A program made the position numbers and the translations under genes. DNA of 64,000 nucleotides from Patiria pectinifera. Its lineage: Eukaryota; Echinodermata; Asteroidea; Valvatida; Asterinidae. Location: the NCBI GenBank assembly GCA_029964075.1, contig CM057141.1:4526001-4590000 (forward strand). Direction: 5' to 3'. Positions 37,201 to 52,200 of this stretch are shown here, in pieces. Numbering within the stretch: position 1 is the first letter of the stretch; every line of letters starts with the position of its first letter. The notes under the pieces were generated by a model. The model saw nothing but the letters and a program-made list of their open reading frames with translations. It was not told the origin of the DNA and did not search any database.

Positions 37201-40200
37201 GCTGGCGCTGACAGCCCTTGCTATGGGACTTACTGCACAAAAACGAAACTGGGGGCATCATGTACCTACGTCTGGGGCTCACTCCAAAAGTTTCAAGTCT
37301 GAAGCCTTGCCGATTTGTCAGCTTGTTGGCCTATTCATCCGCTATCCAACAAGCTATAGTTTGTCAAAATCCATCCATGTTAAGGTACCTTTAGACCGCG
37401 ACACATGAGAGCCATGTCGGCTGGCGCTGACAGCCCTTGCTATGGGACTTACTGCACAAAAACGAAACTGGGGGCATCATGTACCTACGTCTGGGGCTCA
37501 CTCCAAAAGTTTCAAGTCTGAAGCCTTGCCGATTTGTCAGCTTGTTGGCCTATTCATCCGCTATCCAACAAGCTATAGTTTGTCAAAATCCATCCATGTT
37601 GAGGTACCTTTAGACCGCGACATATGAGAGCCATGTCGGCTGGCGCTGACAGCCCTTGCTATGGGACTTACTGCACAAAAACGAAACTGGGGCATCATGT
37701 ACCTACGTCTGGGGCTCACTCCAAAAGTTTCAAGTCTGAAGCCTTGCCGATTTGTCAGCTTGTTGGCCTATTCATCCGCTATCCAACAAGCTATAGTTTG
37801 TCAAAATCCATCCATGTTGAGGTACCTTTAGACCGCGACACATGAGAGCCATGTCGGCTGGCGCTGACAGCCCTTGCTATGGGACTTACTGCACAAAAAC
37901 GAAACTGGGGCATCATGTACCTACATCTGGGGCTCACTCCAAAAGTTTCAAGTCTGAAGCCTTGCCGATTTGTCAGCTTGTTGGCCTATTCATCCGCTAT
38001 CCAACAAGCTATAGTTTGTCAAAATCCATCCATGTTGAGGTACCTTTAGACCGCGACATATGAGAGCCAGGTCGGCTGGCGCTGACAGCCTTTGCTATGG
38101 GACTTACTGCACAAAAACGAAACTAGGGCATCATGTACCTACGTCTGGGCCTCACTCCAAAAGTTTCAAGTCTGAAGCCCTGCCGATTTGTCAGCTTGTT
38201 GGCCTATTCATCCGCTATCCAACAAGCTATAGTTTGTCAAAATCCATTGATGTTGAGGTACCTTTAGACCGCGACATATGAGAGCCATGTCGGCTGGCGC
38301 TGACAGCCCTTGCTATGGGACTTACTGCACAAAAACGAAACTGGGGGCATCATGTACCTACGTCTGGGGCTCACTCCAAAAGTTTCAAGTCTGAAGCCTT
38401 GCCGATTTGTCAGCTTGTTGGCCTATTCATCCGCTATCCAACAAGCTATAGTTTGTCAAAATCCATCCATGTTGAGGTACCTTTAGACCGCGACATATGA
38501 GAGCCATGTCGGCTGGCGCTGACAGCCCTTGCTATGGGACTTACTGCACAAAAACGAAACTGGGGGCATCATGTACCTACGTCTGGGGCTCACTCCAAAA
38601 GTTTCAAGTCTGAAGCCTTGCCGATTTGTCAGCTTGTTGGCCTATTCATCCGCTATCCAACAAGCTATAGTTTGTCAAAATCCATCCATGTTAAGGTACC
38701 TTTAGACCGCGACATATGAGAGCCATGTCGGCTGGCGCTGACAGCCCTTGCTATGGGACTTACTGCACAAAAACGAAACTGGGGGCATCATGTACCTACG
38801 TCTGGGGCTCACTCCAAAAGTTTCAAGTCTGAAGCCTTGCCGATTTGTCAGCTTGTTGGCCTATTCATCCGCTATCCAACAAGCTATAGTTTGTCAAAAT
38901 CCATCTATGTTGAGGTACCTTTAGACCGCGACATATGAGAGCCATGTCGGCTGGCGCTGACAGCCCTTGCTATGGGACTTACTGCACAAAAACGAAACTG
39001 GGGGCATCATGTACCTACGTCTGGGGCTCACTCCAAAAGTTTCAAGTCTGAAGCCTTGCCGATTTGTCAGCTTGTTGGCCTATTCATCCGCTATCCAACA
39101 AGCTATAGTTTGTCAAAATCCATCTATGTTGAGGTACCTTTAGACCGCGACACATGAGAGCCATGTCGGCTGGCGCTGACAGCCCTTGCTATGGGACTTA
39201 CTGCACAAAAACGAAACTGGGGGCATCATGTACCTACGTCTGGGGCTCACTCCAAAAGTTTCAAGTCTGAAGCCTTGCCGATTTGTCAGCTTGTTGGCCT
39301 ATTCATCCGCTATCCAACAAGCTATAGTTTGTCAAAATCCATCCATGTTGAGGTACCTTTAGACCGCGACATATGAGAGCCATGTCGGCTGGCGCTGACA
39401 GCCCTTGCTATGGGACTTACTGCACAAAAACGAAACTGGGGGCATCATGTACCTACGTCTGGGGCTCACTCCAAAAGTTTCAAGTCTGAAGCCTTGCCGA
39501 TTTGTCAGCTTGTTGGCCTATTCATCCGCTATCCAACAAGCTATAGTTTGTCAAAATCCATTGATGTTAAGGTACCTTTAGACCGCGACATATGAGAGCC
39601 ATGTCGGCTGGCGCTGACAGCCCTTGCTATGGGACTTACTGCACAAAAACGAAACTGGGGCATCATGTACCTACGTCTGGGGCTCACTCCAAAAGTTTCA
39701 AGTCTGAAGCCTTGCCGATTTGTCAGCTTGTTGGCCTATTCATCCGCTATCCAACAAGCTATAGTTTGTCAAAATCCATCTATGTTGAGGTACCTTTAGA
39801 CCGCGACATATGAGAGCCATGTCGGCTGGCGCTGACAGCCCTTGCTATGGGACTTACTGCACAAAAACGAAACTGGGGCATCATGTACCTACGTCTGGGG
39901 CTCACTCCAAAAGTTTCAAGTCTGAAGCCTTGCCGATTTGTCAGCTTGTTGGCCTATTCATCCGCTATCCAACAAGCTATAGTTTGTCAAAATCCATCCA
40001 TGTTAAGGTACCTTTAGACCGCGACATATGAGAGCCATGTCGGCTGGCGCTGACAGCCCTTGCTATGGGACTTACTGCACAAAAACGAAACTGGGGGCAT
40101 CATGTACCTACGTCTGGGGCTCACTCCAAAAGTTTCAAGTCTGAAGCCTTGCCGATTTGTCAGCTTGTTGGCCTATTCATCCGCTATCCAACAAGCTATA

Positions 40201-40283
40201 GTTTGTCAAAATCCATCCATGTTGAGGTACCTTTAGACCGCGACATATGAGAGCCATGTCGGCTGGCGCTGACAGCCCTTGCT

Positions 40284-43200
40284 ATGGGACTTACTGCACA
40301 AAAACGAAACTGGGGGCATCATGTACCTACGTCTGGGGCTCACTCCAAAAGTTTCAAGTCTGAAGCCTTGCCGATTTGTCAGCTTGTTGGCCTATTCATC
40401 CGCTATCCAACAAGCTATAGTTTGTCAAAATCCATTGATGTTGAAGTACCTTTAGACCGCGACATATGAGAGCCATGTCGGCTGGCGCTGACAGCCCTTG
40501 CTATGGGACTTACTGCACAAAAACGAAACTGGGGGCATCATGTACCTACGTCTGGGGCTCACTCCAAAAGTTTCAAGTCTGAAGCCTTGCCGATTTGTCA
40601 GCTTGTTGGCCTATTCATCCGCTATCCAACAAGCTATAGTTTGTCAAAATCCATCCATGTTGAGGTACCTTTAGACCGCGACATATGAGAGCCATGTCGG
40701 CTGGCGCTGACAGCCCTTGCTATGGGACTTACTGCACAAAAACGAAACTGGGGGCATCATGTACCTACGTCTGGGGCTCACTCCAAAAGTTTCAAGTCTG
40801 AAGCCTTGCCGATTTGTCAGCTTGTTGGCCTATTCATCCGCTATCCAACAAGCTATAGTTTGTCAAAATCCATCCATGTTGAGGTACCTTTAGACCGCGA
40901 CATATGAGAGCCATGTCGGCTGGCGCTGACAGCCCTTGCTATGGGACTTACTGCACAAAAACGAAACTGGGGGCATCATGTACCTACGTCTGGGGCTCAC
41001 TCCAAAAGTTTCAAGTCTGAAGCCTTGCCGATTTGTCAGCTTGTTGGCCTATTCATCCGCTATCCAACAAGCTATAGTTTGTCAAAATCCATCTATGTTG
41101 AGGTACCTTTAGACCGCGACATATGAGAGCCATGTCGGCTGGCGCTGACAGCCCTTGCTATGGGACTTACTGCACAAAAACGAAACTGGGGGCATCATGT
41201 ACCTACGTCTGGGGCTCACTCCAAAAGTTTCAAGTCTGAAGCCTTGCCGATTTGTCAGCTTGTTGGCCTATTCATCCGCTATCCAACAAGCTATAGTTTG
41301 TCAAAATCCATCTATGTTAAGGTACCTTTAGACCGCGACATATGAGAGCCATGTCGGCTGGCGCTGACAGCCCTTGCTATGGGACTTACTGCACAAAAAC
41401 GAAACTGGGGGCATCATGTACCTACGTCTGGGGCTCACTCCAAAAGTTTCAAGTCTGAAGCCTTGCCGATTTGTCAGCTTGTTGGCCTATTCATCCGCTA
41501 TCCAACAAGCTATAGTTTGTCAAAATCCATCTATGTTGAGGTACCTTTAGACCGCGACATATGAGAGCCATGTCGGCTGGCGCTGACAGCCCTTGCTATG
41601 GGACTTACTGCACAAAAACGAAACTGGGGGCATCATGTACCTACGTCTGGGGCTCACTCCAAAAGTTTCAAGTCTGAAGCCTTGCCGATTTGTCAGCTTG
41701 TTGGCCTATTCATCCGCTATCCAACAAGCTATAGTTTTTCAAAATCCATCTATGTTGAGGTACCTTTAGACCGCGACATATGAGAGCCATGTCGGCTGGC
41801 GCTGACAGCCCTTGCTATGGGACTTACTGCACAAAAACGAAACTGGGGGCATCATGTACCTACGTCTGGGGCTCACTCCAAAAGTTTCAAGTCTGAAGCC
41901 TTGCCGATTTGTCAGCTTGTTGGCCTATTCATCCGCTATCCAACAAGCTATAGTTTGTCAAAATCCATCTATGTTAAGGTACCTTTAGACCGCGACATAT
42001 GAGAGCCATGTCGGCTGGCGCTGACAGCCCTTGCTATGGGACTTACTGCACAAAAACGAAACTGGGGGCATCATGTACGTACGTCTGGGGCTCACTCCAA
42101 AAGTTTCAAGTCTGAAGCCTTGCCGATTTGTCAGCTTGTTGGCCTATTCATCCGCTATCCAACAAGCTATAGTTTGTCAAAATCCATCCATGTTGAGGTA
42201 CCTTTAGACCGCGACATATGAGAGCCATGTCGGCTGGCGCTGACAGCCCTTGCTATGGGACTTACTGCACAAAAACGAAACTGGGGCATCATGTACCTAC
42301 GTCTGGGGCTCACTCCAAAAGTTTCAAGTCTGAAGCCTTGCCGATTTGTCAGCTTGTTGGCCTATTCATCCGCTATCCAACAAGCTATAGTTTGTCAAAA
42401 TCCATTGATGTTGAAGTACCTTTAGACCGCGACATATGAGAGCCATGTCGGCTGGCGCTGACAGCCCTTGCTATGGGACTTACTGCACAAAAACGAAACT
42501 GGGGGCATCATGTACCTACGTCTGGAGCTCACTCCAAAAGTTTCAAGTCTGAAGCCTTGCCGATTTGTCAGCTTGTTGGCCTATTCATCCGCTATCCAAC
42601 AAGCTATAGTTTGTCAAAATCCATCTATGTTGAGGTACCTTTAGACCGCGACATATGAGAGCCATGTCGGCTGGCGCTGACAGCCCTTGCTATGGGACTT
42701 ACTGCACAAAAACGAAACTGGGGCATCATGTACCTACGTCTGGGGCTCACTCCAAAAGTTTCAAGTCTGAAGCCTTGCCGATTTGTCAGCTTGTTGGCCT
42801 ATTCATCCGCTATCCAACAAGCTATAGTTTGTCAAAATCCATCCATGTTAAGGTACCTTTAGACCGCGACACATGAGAGCCATGTCGGCTGGCGCTGACA
42901 GCCCTTGCTATGGGACTTACTGCACAAAAACGAAACTGGGGGCATCATGTACCTACGTCTGGGGCTCACTCCAAAAGTTTCAAGTCTGAAGCCTTGCCGA
43001 TTTGTCAGCTTGTTGGCCTATTCATCCGCTATCCAACAAGCTATAGTTTGTCAAAATCCATCCATGTTGAGGTACCTTTAGACCGCGACATATGAGAGCC
43101 ATGTCGGCTGGCGCTGACAGCCCTTGCTATGGGACTTACTGCACAAAAACGAAACTGGGGCATCATGTACCTACGTCTGGGGCTCACTCCAAAAGTTTCA

Positions 43201-46200
43201 AGTCTGAAGCCTTGCCGATTTGTCAGCTTGTTGGCCTATTCATCCGCTATCCAACAAGCTATAGTTTGTCAAAATCCATTGATGTTGAAGTACCTTTAGA
43301 CCGCGACATATGAGAGCCATGTCGGCTGGCGCTGACAGCCCTTGCTATGGGACTTACTGCACAAAAACGAAACTGGGGCATCATGTACCTACGTCTGGGG
43401 CTCACTCCAAAAGTTTCAAGTCTGAAGCCTTGCCGATTTGTCAGCTTGTTGGCCTATTCATCCGCTATCCAACAAGCTATAGTTTGTCAAAATCCATCCA
43501 TGTTAAGGTACCTTTAGACCGCGACATATGAGAGCCATGTCGGCTGGCGCTGACAGCCCTTGCTATGGGACTTACTGCACAAAAACGAAACTGGGGGCAT
43601 CATGTACCTACGTCTGGGGCTCACTCCAAAAGTTTCAAGTCTGAAGCCTTGCCGATTTGTCAGCTTGTTGGCCTATTCATCCGCTATCCAACAAGCTATA
43701 GTTTGTCAAAATCCATCCATGTTAAGGTACCTTTAGACCGCGACATATGAGAGCCATGTCGGCTGGCGCTGACAGCCCTTGCTATGGGACTTACTGCACA
43801 AAAACGAAACTGGGGCATCATGTACCTACGTCTGGGGCTCACTCCAAAAGTTTCAAGTCTGAAGCCTTGCCGATTTGTCAGCTTGTTGGCCTATTCATCC
43901 GCTATCCAACAAGCTATAGTTTGTCAAAATCCATCTATGTTGAGGTACCTTTAGACCGCGACATATGAGAGCCATGTCGGCTGGCGCTGACAGCCCTTGC
44001 TATGGGACTTACTGCACAAAAACGAAACTGGGGGCATCATGTACCTACGTCTGGGGCTCACTCCAAAAGTTTCAAGTCTGAAGCCTTGCCGATTTGTCAG
44101 CTTGTTGGCCTATTCATCCGCTATCCAACAAGCTATAGTTTGTCAAAATCCATCCATGTTAAGGTACCTTTAGACCGCGACATATGAGAGCCATGTCGGC
44201 TGGCGCTGACAGCCCTTGCTATGGGACTTACTGCACAAAAACGAAACTGGGGGCATCATGTACGTACGTCTGGGGCTCACTCCAAAAGTTTCAAGTCTGA
44301 AGCCTTGCCGATTTGTCAGCTTGTTGGCCTATTCATCCGCTATCCAACAAGCTATAGTTTGTCAAAATCCATCCATGTTGAGGTACCTTTAGACCGCGAC
44401 ATATGAGAGCCATGTCGGCTGGCGCTGACAGCCCTTGCTATGGGACTTACTGCACAAAAACGAAACTGGGGCATCATGTACCTACGTCTGGGGCTCACTC
44501 CAAAAGTTTCAAGTCTGAAGCCTTGCCGATTTGTCAGCTTGTTGGCCTATTCATCCGCTATCCAACAAGCTATAGTTTGTCAAAATCCATCCATGTTAAG
44601 GTACCTTTAGACCGCGACATATGAGAGCCATGTCGGCTGGCGCTGACAGCCCTTGCTATGGGACTTACTGCACAAAAACGAAACTGGGGGCATCATGTAC
44701 CTACGTCTGGGGCTCACTCCAAAAGTTTCAAGTCTGAAGCCTTGCCGATTTGTCAGCTTGTTGGCCTATTCATCCGCTATCCAACAAGCTATAGTTTGTC
44801 AAAATCCATCCATGTTGAGGTACCTTTAGACCGCGACATATGAGAGCCATGTCGGCTGGCGCTGACAGCCCTTGCTATGGGACTTACTGCACAAAAACGA
44901 AACTGGGGCATCATGTACCTACGTCTGGGGCTCACTCCAAAAGTTTCAAGTCTGAAGCCTTGCCGATTTGTCAGCTTGTTGGCCTATTCATCCGCTATCC
45001 AACAAGCTATAGTTTGTCAAAATCCATTGATGTTGAAGTACCTTTAGACCGCGACATATGAGAGCCATGTCGGCTGGCGCTGACAGCCCTTGCTATGGGA
45101 CTTACTGCACAAAAACGAAACTGGGGGCATCATGTACCTACGTCTGGAGCTCACTCCGAAAGTTTCAAGTTTGAAGCCTTGCCGATTTGTCAGCTTGTTG
45201 GCCAATTCATCCGTTATCCAACAAGCTATAGTTTTTCAAAATCCATCCATGTTAAGATACCTTTAGACCGCGACATATGAGAGCCATGTCGGCTGGCGCT
45301 GACAGCCCTTGCTATGGAACTTACTGCACAAAAACGAAACTGGGGGCATCATGTACCTACGTCTGGGGCTCACTCCAAAAGTTTCAAGTCTGAAGCCTTG
45401 CCGATTTGTCAGCTTGTTGGCCTATTCATCCGCTATCCAACAAGCTATAGTTTGTCAAAATAAATCCATGTTGAGGTACCTTTAGACCGCGACATATGAG
45501 AGCCATGTCGGCTGGCGCTGACAGCCCTTGCTATGGGACTTACTGCACAAAAACGAAACTGGGGGCATCATGTACCTACGTCTGGGGCTCACTCCAAAAG
45601 TTTCAAGTCTGAAGCCTTGCCGATTTGTCAGCTTGTTGGCCTATTCATCCGCTATCCAACAAGCTATAGTTTTTCAAAATCCATTGATGTTGAAGTACCT
45701 TTAGACCGCGACATATGAGAGCCATGTCGGCTGGCGCTGACAGCCCTTGCTATGGGACTTACTGCACAAAAACGAAACTGGGGGCATCATGTACCTACGT
45801 CTGGAGCTCACTCCGAATATTTCAAGTTTGAAGCCTTGCCGATTTGTCAGCTTGTTGGCCTATTCATCCGCTATCCAACAAGCTATAGTTTGTCAAAATC
45901 CATAAATGTTAAGGTACCTTTAGACCGCGACACATGAGAGCCATGTCGGCTGGCGCTGACAGCCTTTGCTATGGGACTTACTGCACAAAAACAAAACTGG
46001 GGGCATCATGTACGTACGTCTGGGGCTCACTCCAAAAGTTTCAAGTCTGAAGCCTTGCCGATTTGTCAGCTTGTTGGCCAAATCATCCGCTATCCAACAA
46101 GTTATAGTTTGTCAAAATCCATCCATGTTAAGGTACCTTTAGACCGCGACACATGAGAGCCATGTCGGCTGGCGCTGACAGCCCTTGCTATGGGACTTAC

Positions 46201-49200
46201 TGCACAAAAACGAAACTGGAGGCATCATGTACCTACGTCTGGGGCTCACTCCAAATGTTTCAAGTCTGAAGCCTTGCCGATTTGTTAGCTTGTTGGCCTA
46301 TTCATCCGCTATCCAACAAGCTATAGTTTGTTAAAATCCATTCATGTTGAGGTACCTTTAGACCGCGACACATGAGAGCCATGTCGGCTGGCGCTGACAG
46401 CCCTTGCTATGGGACTTACTGCACAAAAACGAAACTGGGGGCATCATGTACCTACGTCTGGGACTCACTCCAAAGGTTTCAAGTCTGAAGCCTTGCCGAT
46501 TTGCCAGCTTGTCGGCCTATTCATCCGCTATCCAACAAGCTATAGTTTGTCAAAATCCATCCATGTTAAGGTACCTTTAGACCGCGACATATGAGAGCCA
46601 TGTCGGCTGGCGCTGACAGCCCTTGCTATGGGACTTACTGCACAAAAACGAAACTGGGGGCATCATGTACCTACGTCTGGGGCTCACTCCAAAAGTTTCA
46701 AGTCTGAAGCCTTGCCGATTTGTCAGCTTGTTGGCCAATTCATCCGCTATCCAACAAGCTATAGTTTTTCAAAATCCATCTATGTTGAGGTACCTTTAGA
46801 CCGCGACATATGAGAGCCATGTCGGCTGGCGCTGACAGCCCTTGCTATGGGACTTACTGCACAAAAACGAAACTGGGGGCATCATGTACCTACGTCTGGG
46901 GCTCACTCCAAAAGTTTCAAGTCTGAAGCCTTGCCGATTTGTCAGCTTGTTGGCCTATTCATCCGCTATCCAACAAGCTATAGTTTGTCAAAATCCATCC
47001 ATGTTAAGGTACCTTTAGACCGCGACACATGAGAGCCATGTCGGCTGGCGCTGACAGCCTTTACCATGGGACTTACTGCACAAAAACAAAAATGGGGCAT
47101 CATGTACGTACGTCTGGGACTCACTCCAAAAGTTTCAAGTTTGAAGCCTTGCCGATTTGTCAGCTTGTTACCCCATTCATCTGCTATCCAACAAGCTATA
47201 GTTTGTCAAAATCCATCCATGTTAAGGTACCTTTAGACCGCGACACATGAGAGCCATGTCGGCTGGCGCTGACAGCCCTTGCTATGGGACTTACTGCACA
47301 AAAACGAAACTGGGGCATCATGTACCTACGTCTGGGGCTCACTCCAAAAGTTTCAAGTCTGAAGCCTTGCCGATTTGTCAGCTTGTTGGCCTATTCATCC
47401 GCTATCCAACAAGCTATAGTTTGTCAAAATCCATTGATGTTGAAGTACCTTTAGACCGCGACATATGAGAGCCATGTCGGCTGGCGCTGACAGCCCTTGC
47501 TATGGGACTTACTGCACAAAAACGAAACTGGGGCATCATGTACCTACGTCTGGAGCTCACTCCAAAAGTTTCAAGTCTGAAGCCTTGCCGATTTGTCAGC
47601 TTGTTGGCCTATTCATCCGCTATCCAACAAGCTATAGTTTGTCAAAATCCATCCATGTTAAGGTACCTTTAGACCGCGACATATGAGAGCCATGTCGGCT
47701 GGCGCTGACAGCCCTTGCTATGGGACTTACTGCACAAAAACGAAACTGGGGGCATCATGTACCTACGTCTGGGGCTCACTCCAAAAGTTTCAAGTCTGAA
47801 GCCTTGCCGATTTGTCAGCTTGTTGGCCTATTCATCCGCTATCCAACAAGCTATAGTTTGTCAAAATCCATCTATGTTAAGGTACCTTTAGACCGCGACA
47901 TATGAGAGCCATGTCGGCTGGCGCTGACAGCCCTTGCTATGGGACTTACTGCACAAAAACGAAACTGGGGGCATCATGTACCTACGTCTGGGGCTCACTC
48001 CAAAAGTTTCAAGTCTGAAGCCTTGCCGATTTGTCAGCTTGTTGGCCTATTCATCCGCTATCCAACAAGCTATAGTTTGTCAAAATCCATCCATGTTGAG
48101 GTACCTTTAGACCGCGACATATGAGAGCCATGTCGGCTGGCGCTGACAGCCCTTGCTATGGGACTTACTGCACAAAAACGAAACTGGGGGCATCATGTAC
48201 CTACGTCTGGGGCTCACTCCAAAAGTTTCAAGTCTGAAGCCTTGCCGATTTGTCAGCTTGTTGGCCTATTCATCCGCTATCCAACAAGCTATAGTTTGTC
48301 AAAATCCATCTATGTTGAGGTACCTTTAGACCGCGACATATGAGAGCCATGTCGGCTGGCGCTGACAGCCCTTGCTATGGGACTTACTGCACAAAAACGA
48401 AACTGGGGGCATCATGTACCTACGTCTGGGGCTCACTCCAAAAGTTTCAAGTCTGAAGCCTTGCCGATTTGTCAGCTTGTTGGCCTATTCATCCGCTATC
48501 CAACAAGCTATAGTTTGTCAAAATCCATCCATGTTAAGGTACCTTTAGACCGCGACATATGAGAGCCATGTCGGCTGGCGCTGACAGCCCTTGCTATGGG
48601 ACTTACTGCACAAAAACGAAACTGGGGGCATCATGTACCTACGTCTGGGGCTCACTCCAAAAGTTTCAAGTCTGAAGCCTTGCCGATTTGTCAGCTTGTT
48701 GGCCTATTCATCCGCTATCCAACAAGCTATAGTTTGTCAAAATCCATCCATGTTGAGGTACCTTTAGACCGCGACATATGAGAGCCATGTCGGCTGGCGC
48801 TGACAGCCCTTGCTATGGGACTTACTGCACAAAAACGAAACTGGGGCATCATGTACCTACGTCTGGGGCTCACTCCAAAAGTTTCAAGTCTGAAGCCTTG
48901 CCGATTTGTCAGCTTGTTGGCCTATTCATCCGCTATCCAACAAGCTATAGTTTGTCAAAATCCATTGATGTTGAAGTACCTTTAGACCGCGACATATGAG
49001 AGCCATGTCGGCTGGCGCTGACAGCCCTTGCTATGGGACTTACTGCACAAAAACGAAACTGGGGGCATCATGTACCTACGTCTGGAGCTCACTCCAAAAG
49101 TTTCAAGTCTGAAGCCTTGCCGATTTGTCAGCTTGTTGGCCTATTCATCCGCTATCCAACAAGCTATAGTTTGTCAAAATCCATAAATGTTAAGGTACCT

Positions 49201-52200
49201 TTAGACCGCGACACATGAGAGCCATGTCGGCTGGCGCTGACAGCCCTTGCTATGGGACTTACTGCACAAAAACAAAACTGGGGGCATCATGTACGTACGT
49301 CTGGGGCTCACTCCAAAAGTTTCAAGTCTGAAGCCTTGCCGATTTGTCAGCTTGTTGGCCTATTCATCCGCTATCCAACAAGCTATAGTTTGTCAAAATC
49401 CATCCATGTTGAGGTACCTTTAGACCGCGACATATGAGAGCCATGTCGGCTGGCGCTGACAGCCCTTGCTATGGGACTTACTGCACAAAAACGAAACTGG
49501 GGGCATCATGTACCTACGTCTGGGGCTCACTCCAAAAGTTTCAAGTCTGAAGCCTTGCCGATTTGTCAGCTTGTTGGCCTATTCATCCGCTATCCAACAA
49601 GCTATAGTTTGTCAAAATCCATTGATGTTGAAGTACCTTTAGACCGCGACATATGAGAGCCATGTCGGCTGGCGCTGACAGCCCTTGCTATGGGACTTAC
49701 TGCACAAAAACGAAACTGGGGCATCATGTACCTACGTCTGGAGCTCACTCCAAAAGTTTCAAGTCTGAAGCCTTGCCGATTTGTCAGCTTGTTGGCCTAT
49801 TCATCCGCTATCCAACAAGCTATAGTTTGTCAAAATCCATCCATGTTGAGGTACCTTTAGACCGCGACATATGAGAGCCATGTCGGCTGGCGCTGACAGC
49901 CCTTGCTATGGGACTTACTGCACAAAAACGAAACTGGGGGCATCATGTACCTACGTCTGGGGCTCACTCCAAAAGTTTCAAGTCTGAAGCCTTGCCGATT
50001 TGTCAGCTTGTTGGCCTATTCATCCGCTATCCAACAAGCTATAGTTTGTCAAAATCCATTGATGTTGAGGTACCTTTAGACCGCGACATATGAGAGCCAT
50101 GTCGGCTGGCGCTGACAGCCCTTGCTATGGGACTTACTGCACAAAAACGAAACTGGGGCATCATGTACCTACGTCTGGGGCTCACTCCAAAAGTTTCAAG
50201 TCTGAAGCCTTGCCGATTTGTCAGCTTGTTGGCCTATTCATCCGCTATCCAACAAGCTATAGTTTGTCAAAATCCATCCATGTTAAGGTACCTTTAGACC
50301 GCGACATATGAGAGCCATGTCGGCTGGCGCTGACAGCCCTTGCTATGGGACTTACTGCACAAAAACGAAACTGGGGGCATCATGTACCTACGTCTGGGGC
50401 TCACTCCAAAAGTTTCAAGTCTGAAGCCTTGCCGATTTGTCAGCTTGTTGGCCTATTCATCCGCTATCCAACAAGCTATAGTTTGTCAAAATCCATCCAT
50501 GTTGAGGTACCTTTAGACCGCGACATATGAGAGCCATGTCGGCTGGCGCTGACAGCCCTTGCTATGGGACTTACTGCACAAAAACGAAACTGGGGGCATC
50601 ATGTACCTACGTCTGGGGCTCACTCCAAAAGTTTCAAGTCTGAAGCCTTGCCGATTTGTCAGCTTGTTGGCCTATTCATCCGCTATCCAACAAGCTATAG
50701 TTTGTCAAAATCCATCCATGTTGAGGTACCTTTAGACCGCGACATATGAGAGCCATGTCGGCTGGCGCTGACAGCCCTTGCTATGGGACTTACTGCACAA
50801 AAACGAAACTGGGGCATCATGTACCTACGTCTGGGGCTCACTCCAAAAGTTTCAAGTCTGAAGCCTTGCCGATTTGTCAGCTTGTTGGCCTATTCATCCG
50901 CTATCCAACAAGCTATAGTTTGTCAAAATCCATAAATGTTAAGGTACCTTTAGACCGCGACACATGAGAGCCATGTCGGCTGGCGCTGACAGCCCTTGCT
51001 ATGGGACTTACTGCACAAAAACAAAACTGGGGGCATCATGTACGTACGTCTGGGGCTCACTCCAAAAGTTTCAAGTCTGAAGCCTTGCCGATTTGTCAGC
51101 TTGTTGGCCTATTCATCCGCTATCCAACAAGCTATAGTTTGTCAAAATCCATCCATGTTGAGGTACCTTTAGACCGCGACATATGAGAGCCATGTCGGCT
51201 GGCGCTGACAGCCCTTGCTATGGGACTTACTGCACAAAAACGAAACTGGGGCATCATGTACCTACGTCTGGGGCTCACTCCAAAAGTTTCAAGTCTGAAG
51301 CCTTGCCGATTTGTCAGCTTGTTGGCCTATTCATCCGCTATCCAACAAGCTATAGTTTGTCAAAATCCATTGATGTTGAAGTACCTTTAGACCGCGACAT
51401 ATGAGAGCCATGTCGGCTGGCGCTGACAGCCCTTGCTATGGGACTTACTGCACAAAAACGAAACTGGGGGCATCATGTACCTACGTCTGGAGCTCACTCC
51501 GAAAGTTTCAAGTCTGAAGCCTTGCCGATTTGTCAGCTTGTTGGCCTATTCATCCGCTATCCAACAAGCTATAGTTTTTCAAAATCCATCCATGTTAAGA
51601 TACCTTTAGACCGCGACATATGAGAGCCATGTCGGCTGGCGCTGACAGCCCTTGCTATGGGACTTACTGCACAAAAACGAAACTGGGGCATCATGTACCT
51701 ACGTCTGGGGCTCACTCCAAAAGTTTCAAGTCTGAAGCCTTGCCGATTTGTCAGCTTGTTGGCCTATTCATCCGCTATCCAACAAGCTATAGTTTGTCAA
51801 AATAAATCCATGTTGAGGTACCTTTAGACCGCGACATATGAGAGCCATGTCGGCTGGCGCTGACAGCCCTTGCTATGGGACTTACTGCACAAAAACGAAA
51901 CTGGGGGCATCATGTACCTACGTCTGGGGCTCACTCCAAAAGTTTCAAGTCTGAAGCCTTGCCGATTTGTCAGCTTGTTGGCCTATTCATCCGCTATCCA
52001 ACAAGCTATAGTTTGTCAAAATCCATTGATGTTGAAGTACCTTTAGACCGCGACATATGAGAGCCATGTCGGCTGGCGCTGACAGCCCTTGCTATGGGAC
52101 TTACTGCACAAAAACGAAACTGGGGGCATCATGTACCTACGTCTGGAGCTCACTCCAAAAGTTTCAAGTCTGAAGCCTTGCCGATTTGTCAGCTTGTTGG

